Position numbers and translations under genes: made by a program. DNA of 64,000 nucleotides from Nitratidesulfovibrio sp. (lineage in GTDB: Bacteria > Desulfobacterota > Desulfovibrionia > Desulfovibrionales > Desulfovibrionaceae): NCBI RefSeq assembly GCF_040373385.1, contig NZ_JBDXXH010000003.1, forward strand, positions 496,001 through 560,000. The letters run 5' to 3'. Below are positions 55,565 to 64,000 of this stretch, piece after piece (positions within the stretch are counted from its first letter, which is position 1; every line of letters begins with the position of its first letter). The notes under the pieces were generated by a model, which worked only from the letters and a program-made list of their open reading frames with translations, was not told the origin of the DNA and did no database searches.

Positions 55565-55690
55565 CCGTCTGGCACGTCTGGCACGTCTGGCTCGTCTGGC
55601 TCGTCTGGCTCGTCTGGCTCAACTGGCTCATCTGGCTCATCTGGCTCATTTGGCATACCCGGCATACCCGGCATACCCGGCGCATTCGCG
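55565..55690. repeat. 9-bp tandem repeat upstream of dnaK
   Basis: About twelve units of the type TCTGGCTCG / TCTGGCTCA run from 55567, shading into GGCATACCC units near 55650-55682. Non-coding; lies between the LysR gene and the dnaK promoter. Confidence 0.85.
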
Positions 55691-55768
55691 TACCCGGGCC
55701 TTCCGCCTGCGCGGTTCTTGCGCTTTTTCCGCCCCGCAACCCCGCGCCGGAGCATGCCGGTGCACATC

Positions 55769-55794
55769 CTTGCACGAAAAATTGGCCTCCCCCT
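55769..55794 (+). promoter_or_regulatory. sigma32-type heat-shock promoter of dnaK
   Basis: CTTGCA (55769-55774), a 14-bp spacer and CCCCCT (55789-55794), each five of six against the sigma32 consensus CTTGAA / CCCCAT, about 125 bp before the dnaK start. No CIRCE inverted repeat was seen. Confidence 0.6.
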
Positions 55795-55918
55795 CTTTAC
55801 GACGGGCAACCCCGCCTTACTATTCACACCAGCCAACGCCGGAACGGCTCGCACCGGAACGGCGGCCAGCGCAAGATCACTTCGCGACATGCTCGCGTAC
55901 CCTTTGAGGAGGAAGACA

Positions 55919-57832
<1,914 letters not shown>

Positions 57833-58078
57833 GCTGCCGCTTCCTGCCCTGCATGGGGCAAGGATGGAATGCTCCGGGGCGCGTCCGTGCCCGGCCATGC
57901 CCCCTTGGGGTGTCGGTCGGGACGCAGGGCGCGCCCTGCTTGCATTCCGGGGCCACAATGTATAGCCTGATACGATTCGCCGCCGGGCCTGCCGGTGCAG
58001 TCCCCCCGTTTCGCGGCCCAGGTTTCGCCCTTGCGCCGGTTGCAGCCTTCGGCGCGTTTTTCGCGTGGCGAACCTCTT
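57833..58078. other. spacer after dnaK
   Basis: No gene recognised. It contains the palindrome listed at 57924-57939. Confidence 0.3.
57924..57939 (+). terminator. possible dnaK terminator
   Basis: The 16-bp perfect palindrome GCAGGGCGCGCCCTGC can fold as a 6-bp stem with a CGCG loop and is followed by TTGCATT. Modest candidate. Confidence 0.4.
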
Positions 58079-58133
58079 GCCGCACGTCAGCGGCGCGTAG
58101 GGCGCACGTCAGCGGCGCGTAGGGCGCACGTCA
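58079..58133. repeat. 22-bp tandem repeat
   Basis: Two exact 22-bp copies start at 58081 and 58103 (beginning CGCACGTCAGCGGCGCG), followed by a partial third. It lies upstream of the LpoA-like gene. Confidence 0.85.
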
Positions 58134-58242
58134 GGCGCATGCCGGGCGCACGTCGGGCGCAGGCCGGGCCGCGCGGAGCCCGTGCGGGCTCATTCGGAAC
58201 GCAACGGTCCATCTCGTGATGGTCCACACCACGGTACCCACG

Positions 58243-60258
58243 ATGCAGCACGTTCTTTCGCGCGCCACGGTCCTTGCCCTGCTCGCGCTCATGGTGCTTT
58301 CCGCCGCCGGGTGCGGCGGCAAGCGGTCCATCATCATCCCGCAGGAACCCGTTACCCCGCAGGTGCAGCCGGTGCGGCGCTCGGTGCTGGACGAAGGCAC
58401 CGAGGCGCTGAAACGCGGTGACGCGGCCACGGCGGAACGCATCTTCGGCATGATGACCGCGCGTACCGACATCACGCCAGAGGAACGCCTGGGCGCGTGG
58501 CGCGGCTACAGCATGGCCGCCGAGGCCAACGCCCACCCCAACCTGGCCCTGGACGGCCTGGATGCGTGGCGCAGGCTGGACCCGGCCGCCGATGCCGGGC
58601 AGGACTGGCAGGACACCTGGTACCGCGCCATGTCCCGCATTTCCAAGACCGAAAGCCGCCAGCGCGCCAGCGCCGTGTTTGCGGATACCGCGCGCCCATG
58701 GGGCCTGCGTGCGCAGGCCGGGCTTATCGTGGCCACCCGGCAGTGGGAGGGGGGCGACATTTCCGGTTCGCTCCAGACCCTGTCCAGTCTGTGGGCGCAG
58801 GCGGGCACGCAGTCCGGGGGCGGCGCTGGCAGCCAGTCCTTCCGCGCCGCGTTGGAAAACCGTCTGTTCGACGAACTGAAGCGTTCCGACAACGCCACGG
58901 TGGAGCAGCTTGCCGCCACCGTTACCCCGGAAAACGAGGGGCGCTACCCCTACAACATCATCGAACTGGAGTCGGCCCGGCGCATGGCCGCCGCCAACGC
59001 CGGTTCGCTGCGCGCGCTGGAAACCCTTACCCGCTTGCAGCGCAGCGGCAACTTCAACGACCCCAATCTGCTCGGCACCGTGCTGACCCCGCTGGAGCAG
59101 AGCGGCATGCGCGCCTCGCGCACCGTGGCCCTGGCCCTGCCCATGACCGGCGCCTTCGGCAACATCGGGTGGAAGATCTCGCGCGGGGCGGGCGCCGCCC
59201 AGTGGGAACTTTCGCGCACCGGCGTGGAAGTCGAGGTGGTGGTGCTGAACACCGAATCGCCCGACTGGCTGGACAAGCTGGCCGCCCTGCCGCCCCAGTG
59301 CGTGGTGGTGGGTGGGCCGCTGCGCACCAACAGCTTCGGCGCCGCCAAGGAACGCGGCCTGACCGGCCAGCGCGCCTTCTTCACCTTTCTGCCGCAGCTT
59401 GACGGCGGCGAAGAAGGCCGCGTGGCGTGGCGCTTCTTCACCAGCCCCGACGACCAGGTCAACGCGTTGCTGGGCTTCACCCAGGACAGTCTGGGCGTGA
59501 CCAGCTACGGCGTGCTGCACCCCGACGATGCCTTCGGCGGCAAGATGGCCTCGCTCTTCGCCGAGCGGGCCCGGGCGCGCGGCGGCAACGTGGCCTCCAC
59601 CATGTCCTACCCCGCGAGCAAACATCAGGAATGGAACCGTATCGCGGGCAGCTTCGTGAAGGTGCACACCGTCAACAGCTACCCGGTGCCGGGCGCCACC
59701 TTTGAAGCCACCTTCCTGCCCGATAGCTGGAAGAACACCGAAATGCTGGTGCCCAACCTGTTCTTTCACGGCGAGGACCGGCAGGTGCTGCTGGGTACCA
59801 CCCTGTGGGAGCAGGGGCTGGCAGGGCAGAAGAGCGTGGACGTGCGCAACTTCGGCCTCGCCGTGTTTCCCGGTGCGTGGAACGGAGCGCAGGCCTCGCC
59901 GGCGGGCGATGCGCTGGCGCGTACCCTGCGCGAGGCGGGCAACCCCGACGCCCCCGATTTCTGGGTGGGGCTTGGCTACGATTTCGTGCGCTTTGCCACC
60001 ACCCTGAGCCTGCCGGAAAAAGGCTGGACCCCGGCAGAGGTCAACCGCCGCCTGGCCGACGCCCAGCGCATGCAATGGGCCATGGGCGCCCTGCACTGGA
60101 GCGCAGACGGTCATGCCGCGCAGGACCTGTTCCTGTTCTCGCCCACGTCCGATGGCTTCAAGCCCGTGGAACCCACCGAGTTCCGCCAGAAGCTGGAACG
60201 CACCCGCGAGCGCCACGAGGCCCGCGCCAAGGCCGCGGCCACCGCAACCCCGCAATAA
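58243..60258 (+). CDS. LpoA-like lipoprotein (penicillin-binding protein activator family)
   Basis: Envelope lipoprotein of about 671 residues. From ATG 58243 the signal is MQHVLSRATVLALLALMVLS with lipobox SAAGC; an ATG at 58219 is an alternative start, neither with a good ribosome-binding site. The N-terminal third is helical and TPR-like (EALKRGDAATAERIFGMMTAR). The C-terminal two thirds are a type I periplasmic-binding fold (TVALALPMTGAFGNIGWKISRGAGAAQWE in outline, VVVGGPLRTNSFGAAKERGL, GVLHPDDAFGGKMASLFAERARARGGNV). This is the LpoA layout, in which the protein activates a class A PBP. Whether it does so here is inferred. Confidence 0.8.
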   Translation: MQHVLSRATVLALLALMVLSAAGCGGKRSIIIPQEPVTPQVQPVRRSVLDEGTEALKRGDAATAERIFGMMTARTDITPEERLGAWRGYSMAAEANAHPNLALDGLDAWRRLDPAADAGQDWQDTWYRAMSRISKTESRQRASAVFADTARPWGLRAQAGLIVATRQWEGGDISGSLQTLSSLWAQAGTQSGGGAGSQSFRAALENRLFDELKRSDNATVEQLAATVTPENEGRYPYNIIELESARRMAAANAGSLRALETLTRLQRSGNFNDPNLLGTVLTPLEQSGMRASRTVALALPMTGAFGNIGWKISRGAGAAQWELSRTGVEVEVVVLNTESPDWLDKLAALPPQCVVVGGPLRTNSFGAAKERGLTGQRAFFTFLPQLDGGEEGRVAWRFFTSPDDQVNALLGFTQDSLGVTSYGVLHPDDAFGGKMASLFAERARARGGNVASTMSYPASKHQEWNRIAGSFVKVHTVNSYPVPGATFEATFLPDSWKNTEMLVPNLFFHGEDRQVLLGTTLWEQGLAGQKSVDVRNFGLAVFPGAWNGAQASPAGDALARTLREAGNPDAPDFWVGLGYDFVRFATTLSLPEKGWTPAEVNRRLADAQRMQWAMGALHWSADGHAAQDLFLFSPTSDGFKPVEPTEFRQKLERTRERHEARAKAAATATPQ

Positions 60259-60282
60259 TCCGTACGCCATACAGGATCGATC

Positions 60283-60570
60283 ATGACCACCATCAGCACC
60301 GATCAGGTGGCCGCCATCGCGCGGCTGGCCCGGCTGGCCCCGGACGAGGCGCAGCTTGCAACCTTTGCCCGGCAGTTCGGCGACATCCTGGGCTACATGG
60401 AGATGCTGAACGGCCTCGACACCACTGGCGTCGAACCGCTGTACAGTCCCGTGCAGCATGCCACGGCCCTGCGGCCCGACGAGGTCGCCCCGCGCTGCAC
60501 GCGCGAGGATGTGCTGCGGAACGCGCCGGAGGCCGATTCCGAATTCTTCATTGTCCCCCGGATCGTTTAG
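60283..60570 (+). CDS. gatC: Asp-tRNA(Asn)/Glu-tRNA(Gln) amidotransferase subunit C
   Basis: Small stabilising subunit, 95 residues, normal length. [33 protein letters not shown] in outline and the C-terminal [33 protein letters not shown] region match GatC. It works with GatA and GatB (not in this window) to form Gln-tRNA and/or Asn-tRNA by transamidation. Confidence 0.95.
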   Translation: MTTISTDQVAAIARLARLAPDEAQLATFARQFGDILGYMEMLNGLDTTGVEPLYSPVQHATALRPDEVAPRCTREDVLRNAPEADSEFFIVPRIV

Positions 60571-60947
60571 TCGGTGCGGGGATTCCGCGCCGTGGCGGCG
60601 TCAGGCTTCCTTTCCGGGGCTTGAAATACGGAAAGAGTATTCCTGCGCCCCGGAAAGATCGCCTTCCTTGCCACAGCACGGACTTCCCGCACCTGACGCG
60701 CGGAGGCGCGGCGGGGGAAAGGCAGGAAGAAGGGGTGCCTGCCTGACGCGCAAAAGCGTGTGATGCGGTTGCCGATGCCTGTCCGGCCCGGTGGCAGGCA
60801 ATGCAGGGGGACCGGGGGAACATGTTCCCCCGGCGGGGTACGGGGCGGCGCCCCGATTCCTTACCCCTCTCTCTCGCAAATATTTTTCTGAAAGTTCACA
60901 GACAAGCCCCCGCGCAGGCGGCGGCATGCACAGCCAAGGATAGTGAG
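60571..60947. repeat. palindrome-rich spacer between gatC and gatA
   Basis: A 377-bp gap inside what is usually a tight gene pair. Hairpins: CTTTCCGGGGC (60610-60620) with 60647-60657; TGCCTGCC (60736-60743) with 60793-60800; a perfect 22-bp palindrome at 60812-60833; and CGGGGC/GCCCCG near 60840-60854. The last two resemble repeat units of the kind seen at 15325-15566 (GGCGGG, GCAGGGGG). Likely inserted palindromic repeat material. Confidence 0.65.
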
Positions 60948-62453
60948 ATGTCCGATACGTCCACCGCAATCGTTTCCCTGTCGCTGGCCGAAGTGCGCGA
61001 CAGGCTGGCCCGACGCGAACTGACGGCGGAGCAGGTCACCGCCGCGTGTCTTGACCGCATCACGGCCACCGAGCCCGCCATTGCCGCGTTGCTGACCAAC
61101 CGGGCGCAGGCCGCGCTGGACGAAGCCCGCGCGCTGGACGGGGCCGGGCCGGACCCGGCAAAGCCCCTGTGGGGCGTGCCGCTGACGGTCAAGGACGCCC
61201 TGACCACGGCGGGCACCCGCACCACCTGCGGCTCGCGCATCCTGGGCGACTTCACCCCGCATTACGACGCCTTTGCCGTGGCCCGGCTGCGCGAGGCGGG
61301 TGCGGTGATCCTCGGCAAGACCAACATGGACGAGTTCGCCATGGGGTCGTCCACCGAAAATTCCGCCTTCGGTCCCACCCGCAACCCGTGGAACGTGGCG
61401 CGCGTGCCGGGCGGCTCCAGCGGCGGTTCCGCCGCCAGCGTGGCCGCCGGGCAGTGCTTCGGGTCCCTGGGTACCGACACCGGCGGTTCCATCCGCCAGC
61501 CCGCATCCCTGTGCGGTTGCGTGGGGCTGAAGCCGACCTACGGGCGCGTCTCGCGCTTCGGTCTGGTGGCCTACGGTTCGTCGCTGGACCAGATCGGCCC
61601 GCTGACCCGCACCGTGGAGGACGCGGCCCTGCTGCTGTCGGTCATCGCCGGGCACGACCCGCGCGACGCCACCAGCGCCGCCCTGCCCGTGGACGACTAC
61701 ATGGGGGCGCTGGCCGCCCGCAGGGACATGTCCGGGGTGCGCATCGGCGTGCCGCGCGAATTCCGGGGCGAGGGGATCGACCCCGAGGTGTCCGCCGCCT
61801 GCGAGGCCGCGCTGGATACGGCCAAAAGCCTCGGCGCCACCATCGTGGACGTGGAACTGCCGCACACCCCGTACAGCATCGCGGCGTACTACATCATCGC
61901 CCCGGCAGAGGCGAGTTCCAATCTGGCCCGTTTCGACGGGGTGCGCTACGGGCGCCGGGCGGAAAGCCCCCGCGACCTCGCCGACCTGTACGTGCGCTCA
62001 CGTGCGGAAGGGTTCGGCGACGAGGTGCAGCGGCGCATCATGCTGGGCACCTACGTGCTGTCGTCCGGCTACTACGACGCCTACTACCGCAAGGCCGCGC
62101 AGGTACGCCGCCTGATCCGCGAGGACTACGAGAAGGCCCTTGCGCAGTGCGACGTGCTGTGCGGCCCGGCATCGCCAGTGACGGCGTGGGGCCTTGGGGA
62201 GCTGACCAGCGACCCGCTGAAGATGTACATGATGGATGTGTTCACCCTGTCGCTGAACCTGGCGGGTCTGCCGGGCCTGTGCATTCCCGTGGGCATGGGC
62301 AGCCGTTCCGGCATGCCCGTGGGCTTGCAGATGCTGGGCCGGGCCTTTGGCGAAGGCGATCTGCTGGCGGCGGCCAACGTGCTGTCCGGTGCGCTGGGCG
62401 TGCCGGGGGTGGCACCCGCCGTTTCTGCCGCCGCAGCCGGGGTAGGCGCGTAA
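60948..62453 (+). CDS. gatA: Asp-tRNA(Asn)/Glu-tRNA(Gln) amidotransferase subunit A
   Basis: Amidase subunit that frees ammonia from glutamine; 501 residues; ATG 60948 after AAGGATAGTGAG. The Ser-cisSer-Lys triad is visible: Lys in [10 protein letters not shown], cis-Ser in [15 protein letters not shown], nucleophile region in [17 protein letters not shown]. The rest ([26 protein letters not shown] in outline; [19 protein letters not shown]) is standard. Separated from gatC by a palindrome-rich insert. Confidence 0.97.
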   Translation: MSDTSTAIVSLSLAEVRDRLARRELTAEQVTAACLDRITATEPAIAALLTNRAQAALDEARALDGAGPDPAKPLWGVPLTVKDALTTAGTRTTCGSRILGDFTPHYDAFAVARLREAGAVILGKTNMDEFAMGSSTENSAFGPTRNPWNVARVPGGSSGGSAASVAAGQCFGSLGTDTGGSIRQPASLCGCVGLKPTYGRVSRFGLVAYGSSLDQIGPLTRTVEDAALLLSVIAGHDPRDATSAALPVDDYMGALAARRDMSGVRIGVPREFRGEGIDPEVSAACEAALDTAKSLGATIVDVELPHTPYSIAAYYIIAPAEASSNLARFDGVRYGRRAESPRDLADLYVRSRAEGFGDEVQRRIMLGTYVLSSGYYDAYYRKAAQVRRLIREDYEKALAQCDVLCGPASPVTAWGLGELTSDPLKMYMMDVFTLSLNLAGLPGLCIPVGMGSRSGMPVGLQMLGRAFGEGDLLAAANVLSGALGVPGVAPAVSAAAAGVGA

Positions 62454-62498
62454 GCGCGTCCGGATGACCGCACCCCCTACCATGGCAGCGCACCCGGC

Positions 62499-63542
62499 AT
62501 GAGGATCGCCGTCGCACTCAGCGGAGGCACCGACAGCCTGTTCGCGCTCCTGCTCCTGCTGGAGCAGGGGCAGGACGTGTTCGGTCTGCATGCGCGCTTC
62601 ATGCCCCCGCAAGTCGGCAAGCCGGACCCCGCGGAGGCCATCGGCGCCCTGTGCGCCCGCCTTGGCGTGGACTTTCACGCCGTGGACCTGGCCGATGCCT
62701 TCGAAGAGGCGGTGGTGGCCCCGTTCATCGAGGAATATGTGGTGGGCCGCACTCCCAACCCTTGCGCCCGGTGCAACGCCACCATGAAGTTCGGCCTGCT
62801 GCTGGACGCCGCGCATACCCTTGGGGCGGCGCGCCTGGCCACCGGCCATTACGTGCGCCAGCTGCGTCACCCGCAATGGGGCATGACCCTGCAACGCGGG
62901 ACAGACCCGGCCAAGGACCAGAGTTACTTCCTGTCACTGGTGGAGCGCACCCGGCTGGAGCAGGCCGTGTTTCCGCTGGGCAACTGGCGCAAGGAACAGG
63001 TGAAGGCCGAGTTGGTGAAACGCAACATCGTGCCGCCGCTGCCGTCGGAAAGCCAGGAAATCTGCTTCGTGCCCGGCGACGACTATCGCGCCTTCCTGCG
63101 CGACCGGCAGGTGCGCCTGCCTGGTCCCGGCCCCATCGTGACCATGCGGGGTCGCAAGATCGGCAGCCACAAGGGGCTGTGGCAGTATACCGAAGGCCAG
63201 CGGCGCGGCCTTGGCATCGCCTGGGAAGAACCGCTGTACGTGGTGGCCAAGGACATGGAGAACAACGTGCTGCTGGTGGGCGCGCGCGAGCACCTGGCCG
63301 CGCGCGGCTGCCTGACCGAGGACGTGAACCTGCTGGTGGACCCGGCCGACTGGCCCGCCGAGATCAGCGTGCGCACCCGCTACCGTCAGGCACCCCAGCC
63401 CGCCCGGGTGACCGTGGGCGACACCGGCATGGCCGTGCGCTTCCGCGAGCCGCAAACCCCGCCCGCGCGGGGGCAGGTGGCGGCGGTGTATGATGCCGAA
63501 GGGCATGTGCTGGCGGGGGGCGTCATCCTGGGGCCGGTGTAG
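62499..63542 (+). CDS. mnmA: tRNA 2-thiouridylase MnmA
   Basis: Adds sulfur to U34 of Lys/Glu/Gln tRNAs; 347 residues. P-loop AVALSGGTDSLFALLLL, catalytic Cys in GRTPNPCARCNATMKF and ESQEICFVPGDDY, and tRNA-binding segments (ATGHYVRQ, DQSYFLSLV). The wobble-base target includes tRNA-Gln, the product of GatCA(B), so the gene pairing is functionally sensible. 45 bp after gatA. Confidence 0.93.
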   Translation: MRIAVALSGGTDSLFALLLLLEQGQDVFGLHARFMPPQVGKPDPAEAIGALCARLGVDFHAVDLADAFEEAVVAPFIEEYVVGRTPNPCARCNATMKFGLLLDAAHTLGAARLATGHYVRQLRHPQWGMTLQRGTDPAKDQSYFLSLVERTRLEQAVFPLGNWRKEQVKAELVKRNIVPPLPSESQEICFVPGDDYRAFLRDRQVRLPGPGPIVTMRGRKIGSHKGLWQYTEGQRRGLGIAWEEPLYVVAKDMENNVLLVGAREHLAARGCLTEDVNLLVDPADWPAEISVRTRYRQAPQPARVTVGDTGMAVRFREPQTPPARGQVAAVYDAEGHVLAGGVILGPV

Positions 63543-63602
63543 GGGCAGCCGCGTCGCCGCATGGCGGTTGTGACGCAGGGGGCATCAGCCCGCATTTCGC
63601 AT

Positions 63603-63635
63603 CGCCGCGTTCTTCCGGACGCGGCGGTTTCGCGT
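63603..63635 (+). terminator. terminator after mnmA
   Basis: CGCCGCGT (63603-63610) pairs with ACGCGGCG (63619-63626), loop of eight, followed by GTTTCGCGTTT. Lies 60 bp after the mnmA stop. Confidence 0.7.
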
Positions 63636-63731
63636 TTGCGGCAAGGGCGGGTGGCCGCCCCAACGCACCGCGCCGCCGGTCTCCCGGTTGCGGAGAGACA
63701 GGCGGCGCGACACGGAGAAAAGTGATCCGGT

Positions 63732-64000
63732 TCAGCAGAGCTTGGGCAGGGGCATGGCCAGGGTGTGGGCATCCGGGTGGCTGGCGGTGGCGGCCAGCAC
63801 GCGCGGTGTCGATACGGCGCTGAGTGCCCCGCGCAGTATGTCGGTATCCAGCGGTTTGGGCAGCACGGCGTCCGCGCCCATGAGGTGGGCGGTGCGGATG
63901 GCCGATTCCATGTCCATGACCGGGGTGCCGCCGGACATGGCGATGACCTTCACCCCCGGAAACTCGCGCCGCAATTGCGCGATGGTGGCCAGACCATCCT
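63732..64000 (-). CDS. response regulator receiver protein, 5' part beyond the window
   Basis: C-terminal part of a receiver domain, read on the minus strand from the right edge. The frame at the edge encodes DGLATIAQLRREFPG, the segment after the phospho-acceptor region. It continues with VKVIAMSGG (the conserved Ser/Thr switch position) and GADAVLPKPLDTDILRGAL (the conserved Lys-Pro). It ends about 25 residues later, so this is probably a single-domain receiver or the receiver is C-terminal. The Asp pocket lies outside the window. Confidence 0.85.
   Translation of the reverse strand, partial: DGLATIAQLRREFPGVKVIAMSGGTPVMDMESAIRTAHLMGADAVLPKPLDTDILRGALSAVSTPRVLAATASHPDAHTLAMPLPKLC

Overview
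The window is about two-thirds G+C. Its gene content points to a sulfate-reducing deltaproteobacterium of the Desulfovibrio / Nitratidesulfovibrio group. Supporting signs are a TunR-type tungstate regulator (integrase-like domain plus TOBE repeats), an ATP synthase operon with two b-type subunits and no a or c subunit, a small rubredoxin, a tRNA-Ser(GGA)/SRP RNA pair, and gatC-gatA-mnmA. This placement rests on family recognition from memory; no database search was run.

Layout. 0.4-8.2 kb (minus strand): acetyl-CoA synthetase behind a LytTR response regulator, then a polar amino-acid ABC transporter (ATPase, binding protein, and two permease domains fused in one chain). 8.7-20.2 kb: a GAF-type histidine kinase, a TPR protein, a PilZ protein, a rhodanese-YceI fusion, pirin, an M29 aminopeptidase, and a lipoprotein/TPR pair. 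20.5-25.4 kb: HU, glycerate 2-kinase, a BON lipoprotein, an odd rubredoxin and a class V aminotransferase. 25.6-34.9 kb: glutamate racemase, pyridoxal kinase, an AT-rich membrane protein, a TauE-type exporter next to TunR, then hisD, purC and fabI. 35.1-36.4 kb: a candidate 28-residue membrane peptide, tRNA-Ser, SRP RNA and an AT-rich orphan gene. 36.5-38.9 kb: Ogt and a radical SAM protein. 39.0-45.5 kb: the cell-shape operon mreB-mreC-mreD-mrdA-rodA plus a bactofilin. 45.6-51.6 kb: the ATP synthase operon (b', b, delta, alpha, gamma, beta, epsilon). 51.8-55.6 kb: small conserved genes and a divergent EamA exporter/LysR pair. 55.7-64 kb: dnaK, an LpoA-like lipoprotein, gatC, gatA, mnmA, and the 3' part of a response regulator running off the right edge.

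Most of the chromosome here is ordinary housekeeping; the unusual material lies between genes. Two approximately 216-bp elements, one after murI and one after fabI, share a conserved core. Their outer helices have unrelated sequences yet still pair, which looks like selection for structure (a candidate structured RNA or structured mobile repeat). A second kind of nested palindromic element follows the aminopeptidase gene, and a third palindrome-rich spacer separates gatC from gatA. Short tandem repeats of about 9-22 bp recur in spacers and also inside genes, where they encode low-complexity linkers. mreC appears to begin at an AUU codon. A possible independent small RNA lies at about 16.87-17.06 kb. 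TSSs, operators and RNA structures are inferred by eye from sequence only.
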